Shown here piece after piece: positions 9,270 to 18,982 of a stretch of DNA of 55,816 nt (positions are counted from its first letter, which is position 1; each line of letters begins with the position of its first letter). The stretch is taken from positions 10,549 to 66,364 of the forward strand of contig PKXQ01000041.1 in assembly GCA_003132405.1 (NCBI GenBank), written 5' to 3'. This stretch comes from Acidobacteriaceae bacterium (GTDB lineage: Bacteria; Acidobacteriota; Terriglobia; Terriglobales; Acidobacteriaceae). The translations under genes and the position numbers were made by a program. The notes below the pieces were generated by a model that ran no database searches, was not told the origin of the DNA, and saw only the letters and a program-made list of their open reading frames with translations.

Positions 9270-9371
9270 TAGCTCTGTGAACGACCGCAAAGCTTGTTAC
9301 TGCCGAATCACTCCGAATCCGCTCGCAGCCACGTTTGATTTTACGCCGCCCACAGCGTAAAAGAACTCAAG

Positions 9372-12300
9372 ATGTCCCATCATATGTCGCGCATTCTCCT
9401 CGCCTTCTTACTGATCTACTCGCTCGTCCTGACCACCGCAAGCACCTCAGCCCAAGCCCCGCCGCCCGAGCCTCCCAACAAAATAAAGCCCGACGACCAG
9501 ACAAAGCCGTCCGACCCCAACTCCCTCGATGCGAACTCCGAAGAAGCCGCCATCTTCGAACGCATCCTCAACCACGTCCGCTTCGAAAACGATGGCACCG
9601 ACGTCACTGAAACCGAAGCCGTAGTCAAAATCCAAAGCCAGGCCGGAGTAGAAGAATTCGGCCAGCTAGTCTTCGGCTACTCCTCCGCCACCGAAAAGTT
9701 AGAGATCGATTACGTCCGCGTCCGCAAGCCCGACGGCCAGGTCGTCACCACTCCCGAATCCACCGCGCAAGACTTCGCTCCCGACGTCCTCAAAGAAGCT
9801 CCCATGTACAGCGACTACCGCCAGCGCCACATCTCCGTAGCCGCTCTCCAGCCCGGAGACACGCTCGAATACCGCACCATCACCCGCGTCACCACCCCGC
9901 TAGCCGCCGGAAATTTCTGGTACGAAGCCACCTTCCCCAAAGGCATAGTAGTCAAAGAAGATCGCCTCGAAGTCGACGTCCCCAAAGCCCGCGAAATAAA
10001 ACTGAAATCTCCCACTCACCAGCCCGAAATCCACGACACCGCCGACCGCCGCATCTACACCTGGACCGTAAAAAACATCCAGCCCGATCGCGATAAAGAT
10101 AAGGAAAAAGATAGCGAAGTAGCCGACGCCACCACTCCCGACGTTCAACTAACCACCTTCACCGACTGGAAACAAATTGCCGAGTGGTACGCCAAGCTCC
10201 AGGGCGACCGCATGACCATCGACGAAAGCGTGCAGAAAAAAGCCGACGAACTCGTTAAGGGCTCCGACACTCCCACCGAAAAAGCCCGCCGCCTCTACGA
10301 TTACGTAGCCCGCAACATCCGCTACGTCAGCATCTCTCTAGGCGTCGGCCGCTATCAGCCCCACTCCGCCGCCGACGTTCTCCAAAGCGGCTACGGAGAC
10401 TGCAAAGACAAGCACACTTTATTTTCCGCCATGCTCCGCGCCGAAGGAATCAAAAGCTATCCCGTCCTCATCGACAGCTCTCGCCAGCTCGACGAAGACA
10501 TTCCCTCGCCGGCGCAGTTCGATCACGTAATCACCGCTGTCCGCTTCTCCGCCGGACCCGCCCTAACCTTTCTCGACACCACTCCCGAAGTCAGTCCCTT
10601 CGGCCTCATCCTCTATCAACTCCGCAACAAGCAAGCTGTCCTCGCCTCCGACGACAACGAAGCCGGCATCCAGTGGACGCCCGCCGACTCACCCATAAAA
10701 AGTTTCATGCACTTTTCGCTGGACGGAAAATTCACCCCATTCGGCGCCCTGGACGCGACCCTCGAAATGACTGCCCAAGGCGACCGCGATTGGCCCATGC
10801 GCGCCAGCTTTCGCCGCGTAGCCCGCGCCCAATGGAAAGACTTCGTCAAAGCTCTCACCGCCGAATGGGGCCTTCCCGGCGACGTCGACGAAGTTCAACT
10901 CGATTCCCTCGAAGACACCAGCCAGCCCTTTCATCTGAAATTTCATCTCCATCAGGATCAATATTTCGTAGTCCCCAGCGCCAGCGTAAATTTCCGTCCT
11001 ATCCCTCCGTTAGGGGTACCCGCCGTCCGAGCCTCCGCAAAAAATAAACAGCCGCTCAACATCGGCCCCGCCGGAGAAATCGTCTACCGCGTCCGCCTCC
11101 AATTCCCCGCCAACTACACCGTCCACACTCCCACCGCCGTAAAAATGTCGCGCGACTACGGCGATTATTCCTCCACCTACACACTGACCAAGGGAGTCCT
11201 CGAAGGCGAGCGCAAGCTGGTAGTCAAAACCAACGAAGTGGCCGCCGCCCGCCGCTCCGATTACGAATCCTTCCGCAACGCCGCCCACAGCGACGAAGAT
11301 CAACTCCTAACCTGCATGATCGTGACGCCAGAAGCGCAAGTCGCCGACTCTGGATCAAAACTAGAAGGCACCGCCGCCGAACTCGAAAAAGCGGGAATGA
11401 AATCCCTCCAATCGAAAGACTATCGCAGCGCCATCGACCTCCTGAAACGCGCCCTAGATAAAGACAAAGACTCCACAATACCGATAAAGGACGGCTGGTA
11501 TGACTTGGGCTTAGCCTACGCCGCCGCCAACAATCACACCGAAGCCATCGTCGCCTTCCGCAAACAACTCGAGCAAGATCCCAACCACCAGCACGCCAAC
11601 CTCGACCTAGCCATCGAACTCCAGCAAACCGGCAAAACCACCGAAGCCATCGCCGCCTATCGCAAGCAACTCGAAGCAACTCCCTACGACAAATCCACGC
11701 ACAAAAATCTAGGCCTGCTGCTCGCGCAACTAAACAAAGACGCTGACGCCCGCACCGAACTGGAAGCCGCCGCCGCGCTCCCACCCGACGATCCCGAAAT
11801 CAAATTAGCCCTGGCGCAGGTCTACAACCGCCTCGGCGAAAAATCGCAAGCCCAGGAATTAATGAAAGGATTAACCGGAAGCACGGTCGACGACACGCAA
11901 GACATCTACGCCGCCGCTCTAACCAACGATATCGATCCCACTCAAACCGAAAACGAAGCCCAGCAGGTTCTCTACGACATCGGAAGCCAATTCGATTCCG
12001 GCGAATTCGATCGCCTTGGTCCCTCCGCCTTTTCGTCGATGCGCCTAGTAGCGCTCTCCTGGGCCCGCATAGGATGGGCAAAATTCCAGCGCGGCGAAAC
12101 TCTCAGCTCTATGCAATTCCTGAATTCCGCCTGGATGCTAAGCCAATCCGCCACCATAGCCAACCGCCTGGCCCAGGTCTACGAAAAACAAGGCCAACCA
12201 GAAAAAGCCCGCCACCTCTACGCCCTTTCCATAGCCGCAGCCGGAAGCACGAACAATAACAATAAAGATAAGCAGGATTCAGAAGCACGCCTAACCAAAC

Positions 12301-12641
12301 TCTCATCCGATCCCGCCCCATCAGGCAAGACCGCAGATCAATCGCTCGATCCCAAAAAAGCAAAAGAAGAATTGATCCAAGCGCGCACCGTAAAACTGAG
12401 CCAAACCACCACCAAACCCGCGACCGCCCGCTTCAATCTAGTCTTCGACAGCTCCCCGCGACCCGAGCGCGCCGACTTCGCCGAAGGAGACGAATCCCTC
12501 CGCCCCGCCGCCGCTCAACTCCGAGAAAAAGATTTCCCCATACGATTCCCCGACGTCTCCTCCATAAAAATCATCCGCCAAGCAAACCTAACCTGCACCC
12601 CATCAGCTTGCTCCATCGAACTCTTACCCATAGCCAAATAA
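9372..12641 (+). CDS. DUF3857/transglutaminase-like protein with TPR repeats
   Basis: A 1089-residue exported protein. A signal peptide (MSRILLAFLLIYSLVLTTAS) is followed by a DUF3857-type beta domain (about 50-260), a transglutaminase-like domain (about 270-420) with an apparent intact triad, Cys344 (GYGDCKDKH), His385 (FDHVITAV) and Asp402 (FLDTTPE), then a beta-rich segment and several TPR repeats from about residue 670. A low-complexity linker and a final conserved block end the protein. Such proteins probably crosslink or cleave peptides in the periplasm, with TPRs binding partners; the substrate is unknown. Third positions are strongly C-rich, in line with the left side of the window. 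No clear ribosome binding site precedes the ATG. Confidence 0.88.
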   Translation: MSHHMSRILLAFLLIYSLVLTTASTSAQAPPPEPPNKIKPDDQTKPSDPNSLDANSEEAAIFERILNHVRFENDGTDVTETEAVVKIQSQAGVEEFGQLVFGYSSATEKLEIDYVRVRKPDGQVVTTPESTAQDFAPDVLKEAPMYSDYRQRHISVAALQPGDTLEYRTITRVTTPLAAGNFWYEATFPKGIVVKEDRLEVDVPKAREIKLKSPTHQPEIHDTADRRIYTWTVKNIQPDRDKDKEKDSEVADATTPDVQLTTFTDWKQIAEWYAKLQGDRMTIDESVQKKADELVKGSDTPTEKARRLYDYVARNIRYVSISLGVGRYQPHSAADVLQSGYGDCKDKHTLFSAMLRAEGIKSYPVLIDSSRQLDEDIPSPAQFDHVITAVRFSAGPALTFLDTTPEVSPFGLILYQLRNKQAVLASDDNEAGIQWTPADSPIKSFMHFSLDGKFTPFGALDATLEMTAQGDRDWPMRASFRRVARAQWKDFVKALTAEWGLPGDVDEVQLDSLEDTSQPFHLKFHLHQDQYFVVPSASVNFRPIPPLGVPAVRASAKNKQPLNIGPAGEIVYRVRLQFPANYTVHTPTAVKMSRDYGDYSSTYTLTKGVLEGERKLVVKTNEVAAARRSDYESFRNAAHSDEDQLLTCMIVTPEAQVADSGSKLEGTAAELEKAGMKSLQSKDYRSAIDLLKRALDKDKDSTIPIKDGWYDLGLAYAAANNHTEAIVAFRKQLEQDPNHQHANLDLAIELQQTGKTTEAIAAYRKQLEATPYDKSTHKNLGLLLAQLNKDADARTELEAAAALPPDDPEIKLALAQVYNRLGEKSQAQELMKGLTGSTVDDTQDIYAAALTNDIDPTQTENEAQQVLYDIGSQFDSGEFDRLGPSAFSSMRLVALSWARIGWAKFQRGETLSSMQFLNSAWMLSQSATIANRLAQVYEKQGQPEKARHLYALSIAAAGSTNNNNKDKQDSEARLTKLSSDPAPSGKTADQSLDPKKAKEELIQARTVKLSQTTTKPATARFNLVFDSSPRPERADFAEGDESLRPAAAQLREKDFPIRFPDVSSIKIIRQANLTCTPSACSIELLPIAK

Positions 12642-12651
12642 TGCAGACACG

Positions 12652-12716
12652 ATGTCATCCTGAGCGCAGCAGAACGATTCGCCACGCGAATCGTTCCGCG
12701 GAGTCGAAGGACCCCT
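12652..12716 (+). repeat. Family B repeat with nested hairpin
   Basis: GTCATCCTGAGC at the left and GTCGAAGGACCC at the right enclose a perfect inner hairpin at 12673-12695 (AACGATTCGC, CAC, GCGAATCGTT). It shows that family B exists in a long form with an internal stem as well as the short form. Confidence 0.8.
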
Positions 12717-12759
12717 ACCCAAGCCGCATCATCAAATCCGCTATCCACAGGACGAAATC

Positions 12760-13230
12760 ATGCCCGACCTAGACTCCACCCTAGCCGCCGCCCTAACCAC
12801 CCGCTACAAGAAACTATCCACCGCCCTCCACGACCAAGCCGCGCCCCTGACCGACGACGAATTCTGGCGCAAGCCCTTCCCCTTCGGCAACAGCGTCGGA
12901 CACCTCGTCCTCCATCTAACCGGCAACCTCAACTACTACATCGGCGCCGAAATCGCGCAGACCGGCTACATCCGCGATCGTCCGCAAGAATTCTCCGAAG
13001 CAACCCGCCAAGCCAAACAAGAAGTCCTCAACAACTTCGACGAAGCCATAAAGATCGTCGTAAACACAATCAACCACCAGTCAGCCGAAGACTGGTCGAA
13101 ACCCTACGCCGCCAAAGGAACCGATGCCCGCACCCTCCTAGAAATCCTCCTAATCTGCGCCACCCACCTCCACCACCACATCGGCCAAATGATGTACCTG
13201 GCATTCAAATTACAGCAAGACCGCAAGTGA
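12760..13230 (+). CDS. DinB-like four-helix protein
   Basis: A 156-residue cytoplasmic protein of the DinB/YfiT-like (DUF1572-type) superfamily. The metal-site histidines are visible as GHLVLHL (His48 and His52) and a C-terminal THLHHHIGQMMYL cluster. The N-terminal helix (LTTRYKKLSTALHDQ) and the DEFWRKPFPFGNSVGHL segment fit the family. Family members include thiol-dependent metalloenzymes, but the reaction of this one cannot be told. An AGGA motif is upstream of the ATG. It stands alone between repeat-containing gaps. Confidence 0.85.
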   Translation: MPDLDSTLAAALTTRYKKLSTALHDQAAPLTDDEFWRKPFPFGNSVGHLVLHLTGNLNYYIGAEIAQTGYIRDRPQEFSEATRQAKQEVLNNFDEAIKIVVNTINHQSAEDWSKPYAAKGTDARTLLEILLICATHLHHHIGQMMYLAFKLQQDRK

Positions 13231-13406
13231 TCAAGAGTCACGTAAGGAGTCGCGCAAGAAGAAGGGTTCTCCCCTGTGAACCTCCGTGCCCTCTGTGGTT
13301 CAAGCCCTTTACCAGCGCAACCAAACAGCCAGCAATGGCCAACAACTCGCCCGACATATATCCTAATCACCCAGCGAAGCCGTACGCGATACGAGGAGGT
13401 CACACC

Positions 13407-13925
13407 ATGAAAACAAGTCTTGCAATCGTGGCTTTGCTTTTCACCACTTCTTTTTCAGCTTCCGCACAGGAGCCAACACATAAAGATCCTTTACTTGATC
13501 GTCTGACCGGCAATTGGATCCTTCAGGACACCATTGCCGGACACGAGACCACGCACGATATCGAATCCGAATGGGTGCTGAACCATGAATACCTGCGCTT
13601 CCACGAAATATCGCGCGAGAAGAACGCCCAAGGCCAGCCTGCCTATGAAGCGATCGTCTTTATTGAATGGGACGAAGCGTCGAACGAATACAAATGCCTG
13701 TGGCTCGACTCGACCGGTGGCGGCGGTCTCTCGAACCCCATTGCTCAAGGCAAACGGGGAAATGACGAAATCACATTCTTGTTCAAGGACAAAGATGATA
13801 AGAACGGCGGCATCCACACCACGTTCGCCTACAACAAAGCCGCCGACACTTGGAGCTGGCTTATCGATAACGAATCCGGCGGCAAGCTAACGTCTTTTGC
13901 GCGAGTAAAACTCACCAGGAAATGA
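13407..13925 (+). CDS. Secreted protein of unknown function
   Basis: A 172-residue protein with a signal peptide (MKTSLAIVALLFTTSFSASA). GAGGAGGT lies six bases before the ATG at 13407, which fixes the start although the frame is open further upstream. The mature part reads like a lipocalin-type small beta-barrel (LDRLTGNWILQDTIAGHETTHDIESEWVLNHEYLRF...), similar in feel to DUF1579-like proteins. Base composition is more balanced than in the neighbouring genes, hinting at a different history. A periplasmic or secreted location is likely; function unknown. Confidence 0.78.
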   Translation: MKTSLAIVALLFTTSFSASAQEPTHKDPLLDRLTGNWILQDTIAGHETTHDIESEWVLNHEYLRFHEISREKNAQGQPAYEAIVFIEWDEASNEYKCLWLDSTGGGGLSNPIAQGKRGNDEITFLFKDKDDKNGGIHTTFAYNKAADTWSWLIDNESGGKLTSFARVKLTRK

Positions 13926-14020
13926 AGCACTCCGCGTCCGATGTAGCAATCAGCCTTCGTTTTTGACAACCAGCAGCCATTGCCAATGCAAGAGAGAATT
14001 ACAGGTATCCTAATCACCCA

Positions 14021-14785
14021 GTGGAGCAACCATTGCGCGGCCTGAAATCCAAACGAGTCCTAATCACCGGCGGAGCCAGCGGCATAGGCGCAGCCACCGC
14101 CGCAAGATTTCTAGAAGAAGGCTCCAAAGTCTGCGTCCTGGACCGCGACCCCGAAGCAAATAAGAAAATCACCAACGATCTCCCCACTCTAACCGCCGCC
14201 CTAAACGCCGACGTAGCCAATCTCACTGAAGTAAAGAACGCCTTCGCCGAGGCCATCCACGTAATGGGCGGAGTAGACGTCCTCATCAACAACGCCGGCA
14301 TCAGCATCCGCCACAACTTCCTCGACATCAGTTCCGAAGAATGGAACAAAGTCCTAGCCGTCAACCTCACCGGCGTCTTCTACGTAGCCCAAACCGCCGC
14401 CCGCCACATGATGCCCCAAGGCAGCGGAGTAATCCTCCAAACCGCCTCCACCAACGGCATCACCGGCTATCCCTACTACGCCGACTACAACGCCACCAAA
14501 GCCGGAGTCATCGAGCTCACCAAATCCATGGCCCTCGAACTCGCCCCCAACATAAGAGTCAACGCCGTCGCTCCCGGATACGTCCTCACCCCCATGCAGC
14601 GCGCCGAATACACCGACGCCATGCTCGACGCGGTCAACCAAAAAATTCCCCTCCGCCGCCACGCCCGCCCCGAAGAAGTCGCCGCCCTCTTCGCCTTCCT
14701 GGCCTCCGACGACGCCCAATACATCACCGGCGCAATCTATACCATCGATGGAGGAGAAACCGCCGGCGCCCTAGCCAGCCGCTAG
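14021..14785 (+). CDS. SDR-family NAD(P)-dependent oxidoreductase
   Basis: A 254-residue classical short-chain dehydrogenase. It has the cofactor motif TGGASGIG (residues 16-23), NNAG (about 90-93), the catalytic Ser143 and the Tyr156-x3-Lys160 pair (YNATK), and the C-terminal ITGAIYTIDGGE typical of FabG-like enzymes. Asp41 after the second strand suggests preference for NAD over NADP. It uses a GTG start. There is no operon partner to reveal the substrate; the next gene is 104 bases away after a hairpin repeat. Confidence 0.88.
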   Translation: MEQPLRGLKSKRVLITGGASGIGAATAARFLEEGSKVCVLDRDPEANKKITNDLPTLTAALNADVANLTEVKNAFAEAIHVMGGVDVLINNAGISIRHNFLDISSEEWNKVLAVNLTGVFYVAQTAARHMMPQGSGVILQTASTNGITGYPYYADYNATKAGVIELTKSMALELAPNIRVNAVAPGYVLTPMQRAEYTDAMLDAVNQKIPLRRHARPEEVAALFAFLASDDAQYITGAIYTIDGGETAGALASR

Positions 14786-14877
14786 CCAGCCCCAAAATCG
14801 CGTAGCGCAGGTGCCCTCACCTGCCCAGCCGAGCAAAGCTCGGCCCCGCCGGCGCAGCCCGAGAATGCCGCCAACGT

Positions 14878-14883
14878 TATAAT
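14878..14883 (+). promoter_or_regulatory. Possible -10 box for a leaderless transcript
   Basis: A perfect TATAAT stands six bases before the ATG at 14890. Transcription from it would start at or next to the start codon, giving a leaderless message. No good -35 box is present, so confidence is low. Confidence 0.35.
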
Positions 14884-14889
14884 CCCCCA

Positions 14890-15651
14890 ATGCGACAGCT
14901 CATCCGCATGCTCCTCTTAGCCTTAGTCCTCATGACGGTCGCCCTCATCTCCGCCCTCACCGCCATGCAGCTAGCCATCCACGGCCGCGAAGTCGCCATC
15001 CCCCAACTAATCGGCCTGACCCCGCTCGAAGCCGAGCGCACGGGAGCCGCCTCCGGCCTGCAAGTGATCATCGAGCGCCAGTTCTACAGCCCCACCATCC
15101 CCGAAGGAAAAATCATGACCCAGATGCCGCTTCCCGGCACCAAGGTCCGCCGCGGCTGGTCCGTCCGCGTGGCTCAAAGTCTCGGCCCGCTTCGCATCCC
15201 CATCCCCGACGTCACCGGAGGCAGCGAACGCATCGCCGAACTAAACATCCGCCGCCGCAGCCTCACAATCGGTTCCGTAGCCCACATCAATCTGCCCGAC
15301 GCGCCCGTAGATCGAGTCATCTCGCAAAACCCTCCACCCAACGCCACCGGAGTCGCCGCCCCAAAAATCAATCTCCTAATCAGCGACGGCCCCGATCCCC
15401 TGACCTACGTGATGCCCAACCTGACCGGCCGGCCTCTAGGTAGCGCAACCCTGGCCCTCCAAGACGCCGGAATGAAAGTAGGCAAAGTAACCGTCCAACC
15501 GCCACCACCCCAACCCGACCAGCAAACCGCGACGCCTGTCACCGCATCGACTCCATCCGAGCCCAGCGCCGCCAGCATGATAGTCACCCAATCCCCCGCC
15601 CCCGGCCAAAAAGTAGCCGCCGGCACTCCGATAAATTTCGAAGTCCGCTAG
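14890..15651 (+). CDS. Membrane-anchored protein with three PASTA domains
   Basis: A 253-residue protein. A single N-terminal membrane helix (LIRMLLLALVLMTVALISALTAMQ) is followed by three PASTA domains, at about 34-100 (VAIPQLIGLTPLEAERTGAASGL), 105-170 (IPIPDVTGGSERIAELNIRR) and 178-253 (VMPNLTGRPLGSATLALQDAG). The last is interrupted by a proline-, threonine- and serine-rich loop. PASTA domains bind cell-wall fragments in Ser/Thr kinases and penicillin-binding proteins. Here there is no kinase or transpeptidase domain, so this is a stand-alone periplasmic PASTA protein. It converges with rsmB. Confidence 0.85.
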   Translation: MRQLIRMLLLALVLMTVALISALTAMQLAIHGREVAIPQLIGLTPLEAERTGAASGLQVIIERQFYSPTIPEGKIMTQMPLPGTKVRRGWSVRVAQSLGPLRIPIPDVTGGSERIAELNIRRRSLTIGSVAHINLPDAPVDRVISQNPPPNATGVAAPKINLLISDGPDPLTYVMPNLTGRPLGSATLALQDAGMKVGKVTVQPPPPQPDQQTATPVTASTPSEPSAASMIVTQSPAPGQKVAAGTPINFEVR

Positions 15652-15713
15652 CCATCATCCGTTAGGTGAGCGTTACAAATTTGCAATACAAATGTGCAAA
15701 TATAAAATTGCGT

Positions 15714-15740
15714 TGTCATCCTGAGCGCAGCGAAGGACCT
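15714..15740 (+). repeat. Family B repeat
   Basis: Short form, GTCATCCTGAGC then GCGAAGGACC, in the gap between the converging PASTA gene and rsmB. Confidence 0.8.
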
Positions 15741-15775
15741 ATACATTTAGCACCCGCCGCGATATCCAGATCGCC

Positions 15776-17113
15776 TCACCGCCGCCCAATCACCGCCGCA
15801 AAAAATCCATCACAACCATGCACCCCAGGAATCGTCCGCAAATAATCACCACCCACCAGCGACCCAATCTCCACTCCATCCGCAATCTCGCCCGCCGCCC
15901 GAAGTAACTCCAACTCCCCGCGGCAATCCACCACCTCAAACTCCGCGCTCAGCGCCGCCTCCACCACCGCTTCGTTCTCCTCCCGCTCCAGCGAACAAGT
16001 CGAATAAACCAACCTCCCACCCGCCGCCAACCGCCCCAGCGCCGACTTCAAAATTGCAATCTGCCGTGCCTGCAAATCGCGCAAGTCCCCCTCCCGCAAC
16101 CGCCACTTGATCTCCGGGTTCCTCCCCAACGTCCCCGTCCCCGAACAAGGCACATCCGCCAACACGCGATCGAAGCGAGATTTAAAAGGCAAAGCCCGAG
16201 CATCCGCCGCCACCACAAAAACATTCGGAGCCCGGCAAAGCGCCCGCAGCAATCGCGCCCTATTCGGATGCAGCTCCGTAGCCACCACTCGCGCCCCAGG
16301 ATTTCGCCGAGCCATCAACGAAGTCTTACTCCCCGGAGCCGCACAGCAATCCAGAATCAAACCATCAACGCTCGTAGCAACACGCCCCGCCAGCAGCGCC
16401 ACTAACTGCGATCCCTCATCCTGAATCGCCACTCGCCCCTCGCAATAAGCCCGCGTCCCAATCACATCGCCCGCAACAACCCGGGCCCGCGCCAGCAATC
16501 GCCCCGGAGCCAACTCCACGCCAGCCATATCTTCCTCACATCGACCATCATCAATATAAATCGCCGTCTCCGGCACCCGCTGGTCATAACCACAAATCCC
16601 CCGCGCCCTATCCAACCCATACCACGCCACCCACCGCTTCACCAGCCACAGAGGATGAGCAGCCGCCAACGCCAAAGCATCCGCATCGGCCGCGCTCTTA
16701 ATCTCCGCAAAAAAATCCGTAGCCCCCGCCCCACCCACCTTCCGCAACACCGCATTCACCAGCGGAGCCGCCGACCGCTTCCGCGCCGCCTTCACCAACT
16801 CCACACTCTCAAAAATCGCCGCCCGCGCCGGAACCCGCGAAAGAAACAACAACTGATAAGCTCCCAGCCGCAGCGCCGCCAAAACTTCGGAGTCCATCCG
16901 CTCAATCTTCTGCGACGAAGCCGCACCCACGCGCCGATCCAGCAATGCCCGCCAGCGCAGCACTCCCATCACCAGCTCAGTTGTCAGTCCATGATCGCGC
17001 GCAGAAAGTTTCGCGAGCGCCGCCGAATGCAGCAACTCCGCAGCGTAAGAGTCCTCACGCTCCACCCGTAGAAGAATTTCAAATGCAGCAGCGCGAGCAG
17101 CAGAAACGGCCAC
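15776..17113 (-). CDS. rsmB: 16S rRNA (cytosine-C5)-methyltransferase RsmB
   Basis: A 445-residue protein, close to the usual 430. The N-terminal NusB-like RNA-binding domain (AAFEILLRVEREDSYAAELL...) is followed by a Rossmann methyltransferase. The SAM-binding loop is DCCAAPGSKTSL, with Ser in place of the more usual second Gly. The two family cysteines are in DVPCSGTGTLGRNPEIKW and YSTCSLEREENE. It would make m5C967 in 16S rRNA. It lies downstream of def and fmt on the same strand, a common arrangement (def-fmt-rsmB), with about 180 bases to fmt containing a family B repeat. Confidence 0.92.
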   Translation of the reverse strand: MAVSAARAAAFEILLRVEREDSYAAELLHSAALAKLSARDHGLTTELVMGVLRWRALLDRRVGAASSQKIERMDSEVLAALRLGAYQLLFLSRVPARAAIFESVELVKAARKRSAAPLVNAVLRKVGGAGATDFFAEIKSAADADALALAAAHPLWLVKRWVAWYGLDRARGICGYDQRVPETAIYIDDGRCEEDMAGVELAPGRLLARARVVAGDVIGTRAYCEGRVAIQDEGSQLVALLAGRVATSVDGLILDCCAAPGSKTSLMARRNPGARVVATELHPNRARLLRALCRAPNVFVVAADARALPFKSRFDRVLADVPCSGTGTLGRNPEIKWRLREGDLRDLQARQIAILKSALGRLAAGGRLVYSTCSLEREENEAVVEAALSAEFEVVDCRGELELLRAAGEIADGVEIGSLVGGDYLRTIPGVHGCDGFFAAVIGRR

Positions 17114-17197
17114 GCGCCTATTGTCCCACGCCTATCCCACTCACCTGTCGAATGCACCTAATATCGCCTCCGGCAAGTGAGCATCAAAAAACTGATT

Positions 17198-17223
17198 GTC
17201 ATCCTGAGCGAAGCGAAGGACCT
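17198..17223 (+). repeat. Family B repeat
   Basis: Short form separating rsmB from fmt; the same orientation as all other copies left of 28 kb. Confidence 0.8.
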
Positions 17224-17296
17224 ATGTATTTCGTCTGCACGGCCAACGCGCTCCAAGTGAGTGATATTGGCCCCGGTTGTCATGCCGAACTCGACC

Positions 17297-18226
17297 CTAC
17301 CCAAGCCGTTCGCCCGATCGCGGTCTATACCCATTAACAAATTCCAGCGCCGTCATCCGCCGCTTCCCCTCCACCTGCACCTCAAGCAACTCCAGCGCCG
17401 ACGCGCCATCTCCGCATCCAACCATCAGCCGCCCACCCTCAACCAAAATTTCGCCCGCCGCGACTCGCGCATCCACCACCCGAGCCCGATGCACGCTCAA
17501 AGCTTTCTCCTTAAAATTAGTAAACGCCCCGGGCCAAGGCTGAAACCCGCGCAGCCGATCCAGCAAACTCTGAGCCGACCGCGAAAAATCCATCCGCCCA
17601 TCTTCCTTCCTCAAAATGGGCGCCAGCGTGGCCCGCGCATCATCCTGCGCCAACGCCCGCACCGATCCAATTTCAAGTCCGCCGAGCGTCTCCACCATCA
17701 ACGACGCGCCCATCACCGCCAGTCGCGGCCCCAGCGTCCCCGCTGTATCCTCCGCCTCAATCGCCATCTCGCGCTGCATCAAAATCTCGCCCGTATCCAG
17801 CCCCGCATCAATCCGCATCGTAGTCACGCCCGTCACCGTTTCCCCATTCGCAATCGCCCACTGAATCGGAGCAGCCCCGCGATACTTCGGCAACAACGAC
17901 CCGTGCAGATTCACATTTCCCAGCCGAGGCAAATCAATCATCCACTGCGGAATAATCCGCCCATACCCCACCACAATAATCGCGTCCGCGCCAATCCCCT
18001 CCAGCCGCTCGCGAAACTCCAAATTGTTCTTGATCGCCGCAGGCTGCGCCACCTCAATCCCCAACCGCAAAGCCGCATCCTTCACCGGAGAAAACCCCAG
18101 CTCCATCCCCCGCCCGCGACCTCGATCCGGTTGCGTAACGACAAGCGGCAAAGAATGCCCAGCCAAAACCAGCGCATCCAAAGTAGGAACCGCAAAAGAA
18201 GGAGTCCCGCAAAAAACGAGAATCAT
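17297..18226 (-). CDS. fmt: Methionyl-tRNA formyltransferase
   Basis: A 309-residue cytoplasmic enzyme that formylates initiator Met-tRNA. The start at the ATG ending at 18226 gives the canonical N-terminus (MILVFCGTPSFAVPTLDALV); the open frame upstream is repeat DNA. The catalytic block NVNLHGSLLPKYRGAAPIQW (Asn106, His108) and Asp144 (IDAGLDTG) are present, as is the C-terminal OB-like domain (WPGAFTNF...). It pairs with def upstream on the same strand: deformylase removes what this enzyme adds. The gap between them holds GTGACAGG...GAAAAGC-type repeats in both orientations. Confidence 0.95.
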   Translation of the reverse strand: MILVFCGTPSFAVPTLDALVLAGHSLPLVVTQPDRGRGRGMELGFSPVKDAALRLGIEVAQPAAIKNNLEFRERLEGIGADAIIVVGYGRIIPQWMIDLPRLGNVNLHGSLLPKYRGAAPIQWAIANGETVTGVTTMRIDAGLDTGEILMQREMAIEAEDTAGTLGPRLAVMGASLMVETLGGLEIGSVRALAQDDARATLAPILRKEDGRMDFSRSAQSLLDRLRGFQPWPGAFTNFKEKALSVHRARVVDARVAAGEILVEGGRLMVGCGDGASALELLEVQVEGKRRMTALEFVNGYRPRSGERLG

Positions 18227-18425
18227 AAAGTCCAGGTGACAGGTAACAGGAAAAGCGAGAAGCAGGAAAAGCAAAAGGCAGGAAAGGCAGGGAACCGGAA
18301 ACACGTTTAGGCTTAACAGTCTTGAGATCCTTTAATCAAATGACAAGAGCAAATTGACATTGCAAGCAACAAGCCTTTCCTGTCACCTGCCGTTCCTGCC
18401 TTTAGCTTTTCCAGCTCTCCCCGCC
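18227..18425. repeat. Intergenic GTGACAGG/GAAAAGC repeats between def and fmt
   Basis: Near 18233-18300 the repeat reads GTGACAGGTAACAGGAAAAG on the plus strand. Near 18356-18420 it reads the other way (CTTTCCTGTCACCTG). The two arms could fold into an imperfect hairpin between the two genes. Related copies lie near 22482-22560, 29098-29140, 30435-30480 and 34374-34402. Confidence 0.6.
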
Positions 18426-18935
18426 CTACCATTCCCCCGCCTTCACCATCTTCTTAATTTTTCTCTTAATCAAATCCCGCTTCAGCGCGCTGATATGCGA
18501 AATATAAAGCTTCCCATTCAAATGATCCGTCTCATGCAAAAAAGCCCGCGCCAGTAAATCTTCCCCCGTATGCTCAAAAAACTTCCCATCCACATCCTGC
18601 GCCCGCACCGTCACCGTCTTCGCCCGAGTAACATCCTCGCGAAAGTCCGGAATACTCAAACACCCCTCGCTACTCCGCTGCCGCCCTTCCTTCTTAACAA
18701 TCACCGGATTAATCAACACCAGCCTCGCGCCCGGATCTTCCTTAAACGTCACATCCACCACAGCGATCCGTTTCGAAATCCCAATCTGCGGAGCCGCCAG
18801 CCCCACTCCCCGCGCGGCATACATCGACTCAAACATATCCTCAAGCAGCTTCTTCAGCTCCTCATTAAATACACTAACCTCAGCCGAAGGTTTCTCCAGT
18901 ACCGGATCGCCAAATTTCACAATTGGATAAATCAT
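18426..18935 (-). CDS. def: Peptide deformylase
   Basis: A 169-residue metalloenzyme that removes the formyl group from new proteins. All three family motifs are visible: GVGLAAPQ (43-50), EGCLSIP with metal ligand Cys92, and HETDH (134-138) with two ligand histidines and the catalytic Glu135. The length is normal. The lysine- and arginine-rich tail (KRDLIKRKIKKMVKAGEW) resembles the ribosome-contacting C-terminal helix of type I enzymes. It is the first gene of the def-fmt-rsmB cluster. Confidence 0.96.
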   Translation of the reverse strand: MIYPIVKFGDPVLEKPSAEVSVFNEELKKLLEDMFESMYAARGVGLAAPQIGISKRIAVVDVTFKEDPGARLVLINPVIVKKEGRQRSSEGCLSIPDFREDVTRAKTVTVRAQDVDGKFFEHTGEDLLARAFLHETDHLNGKLYISHISALKRDLIKRKIKKMVKAGEW

Positions 18936-18982
18936 TCTCTTTCGTAGCTCGCCATCTCACAACGCATCATATTTTCTTGATT

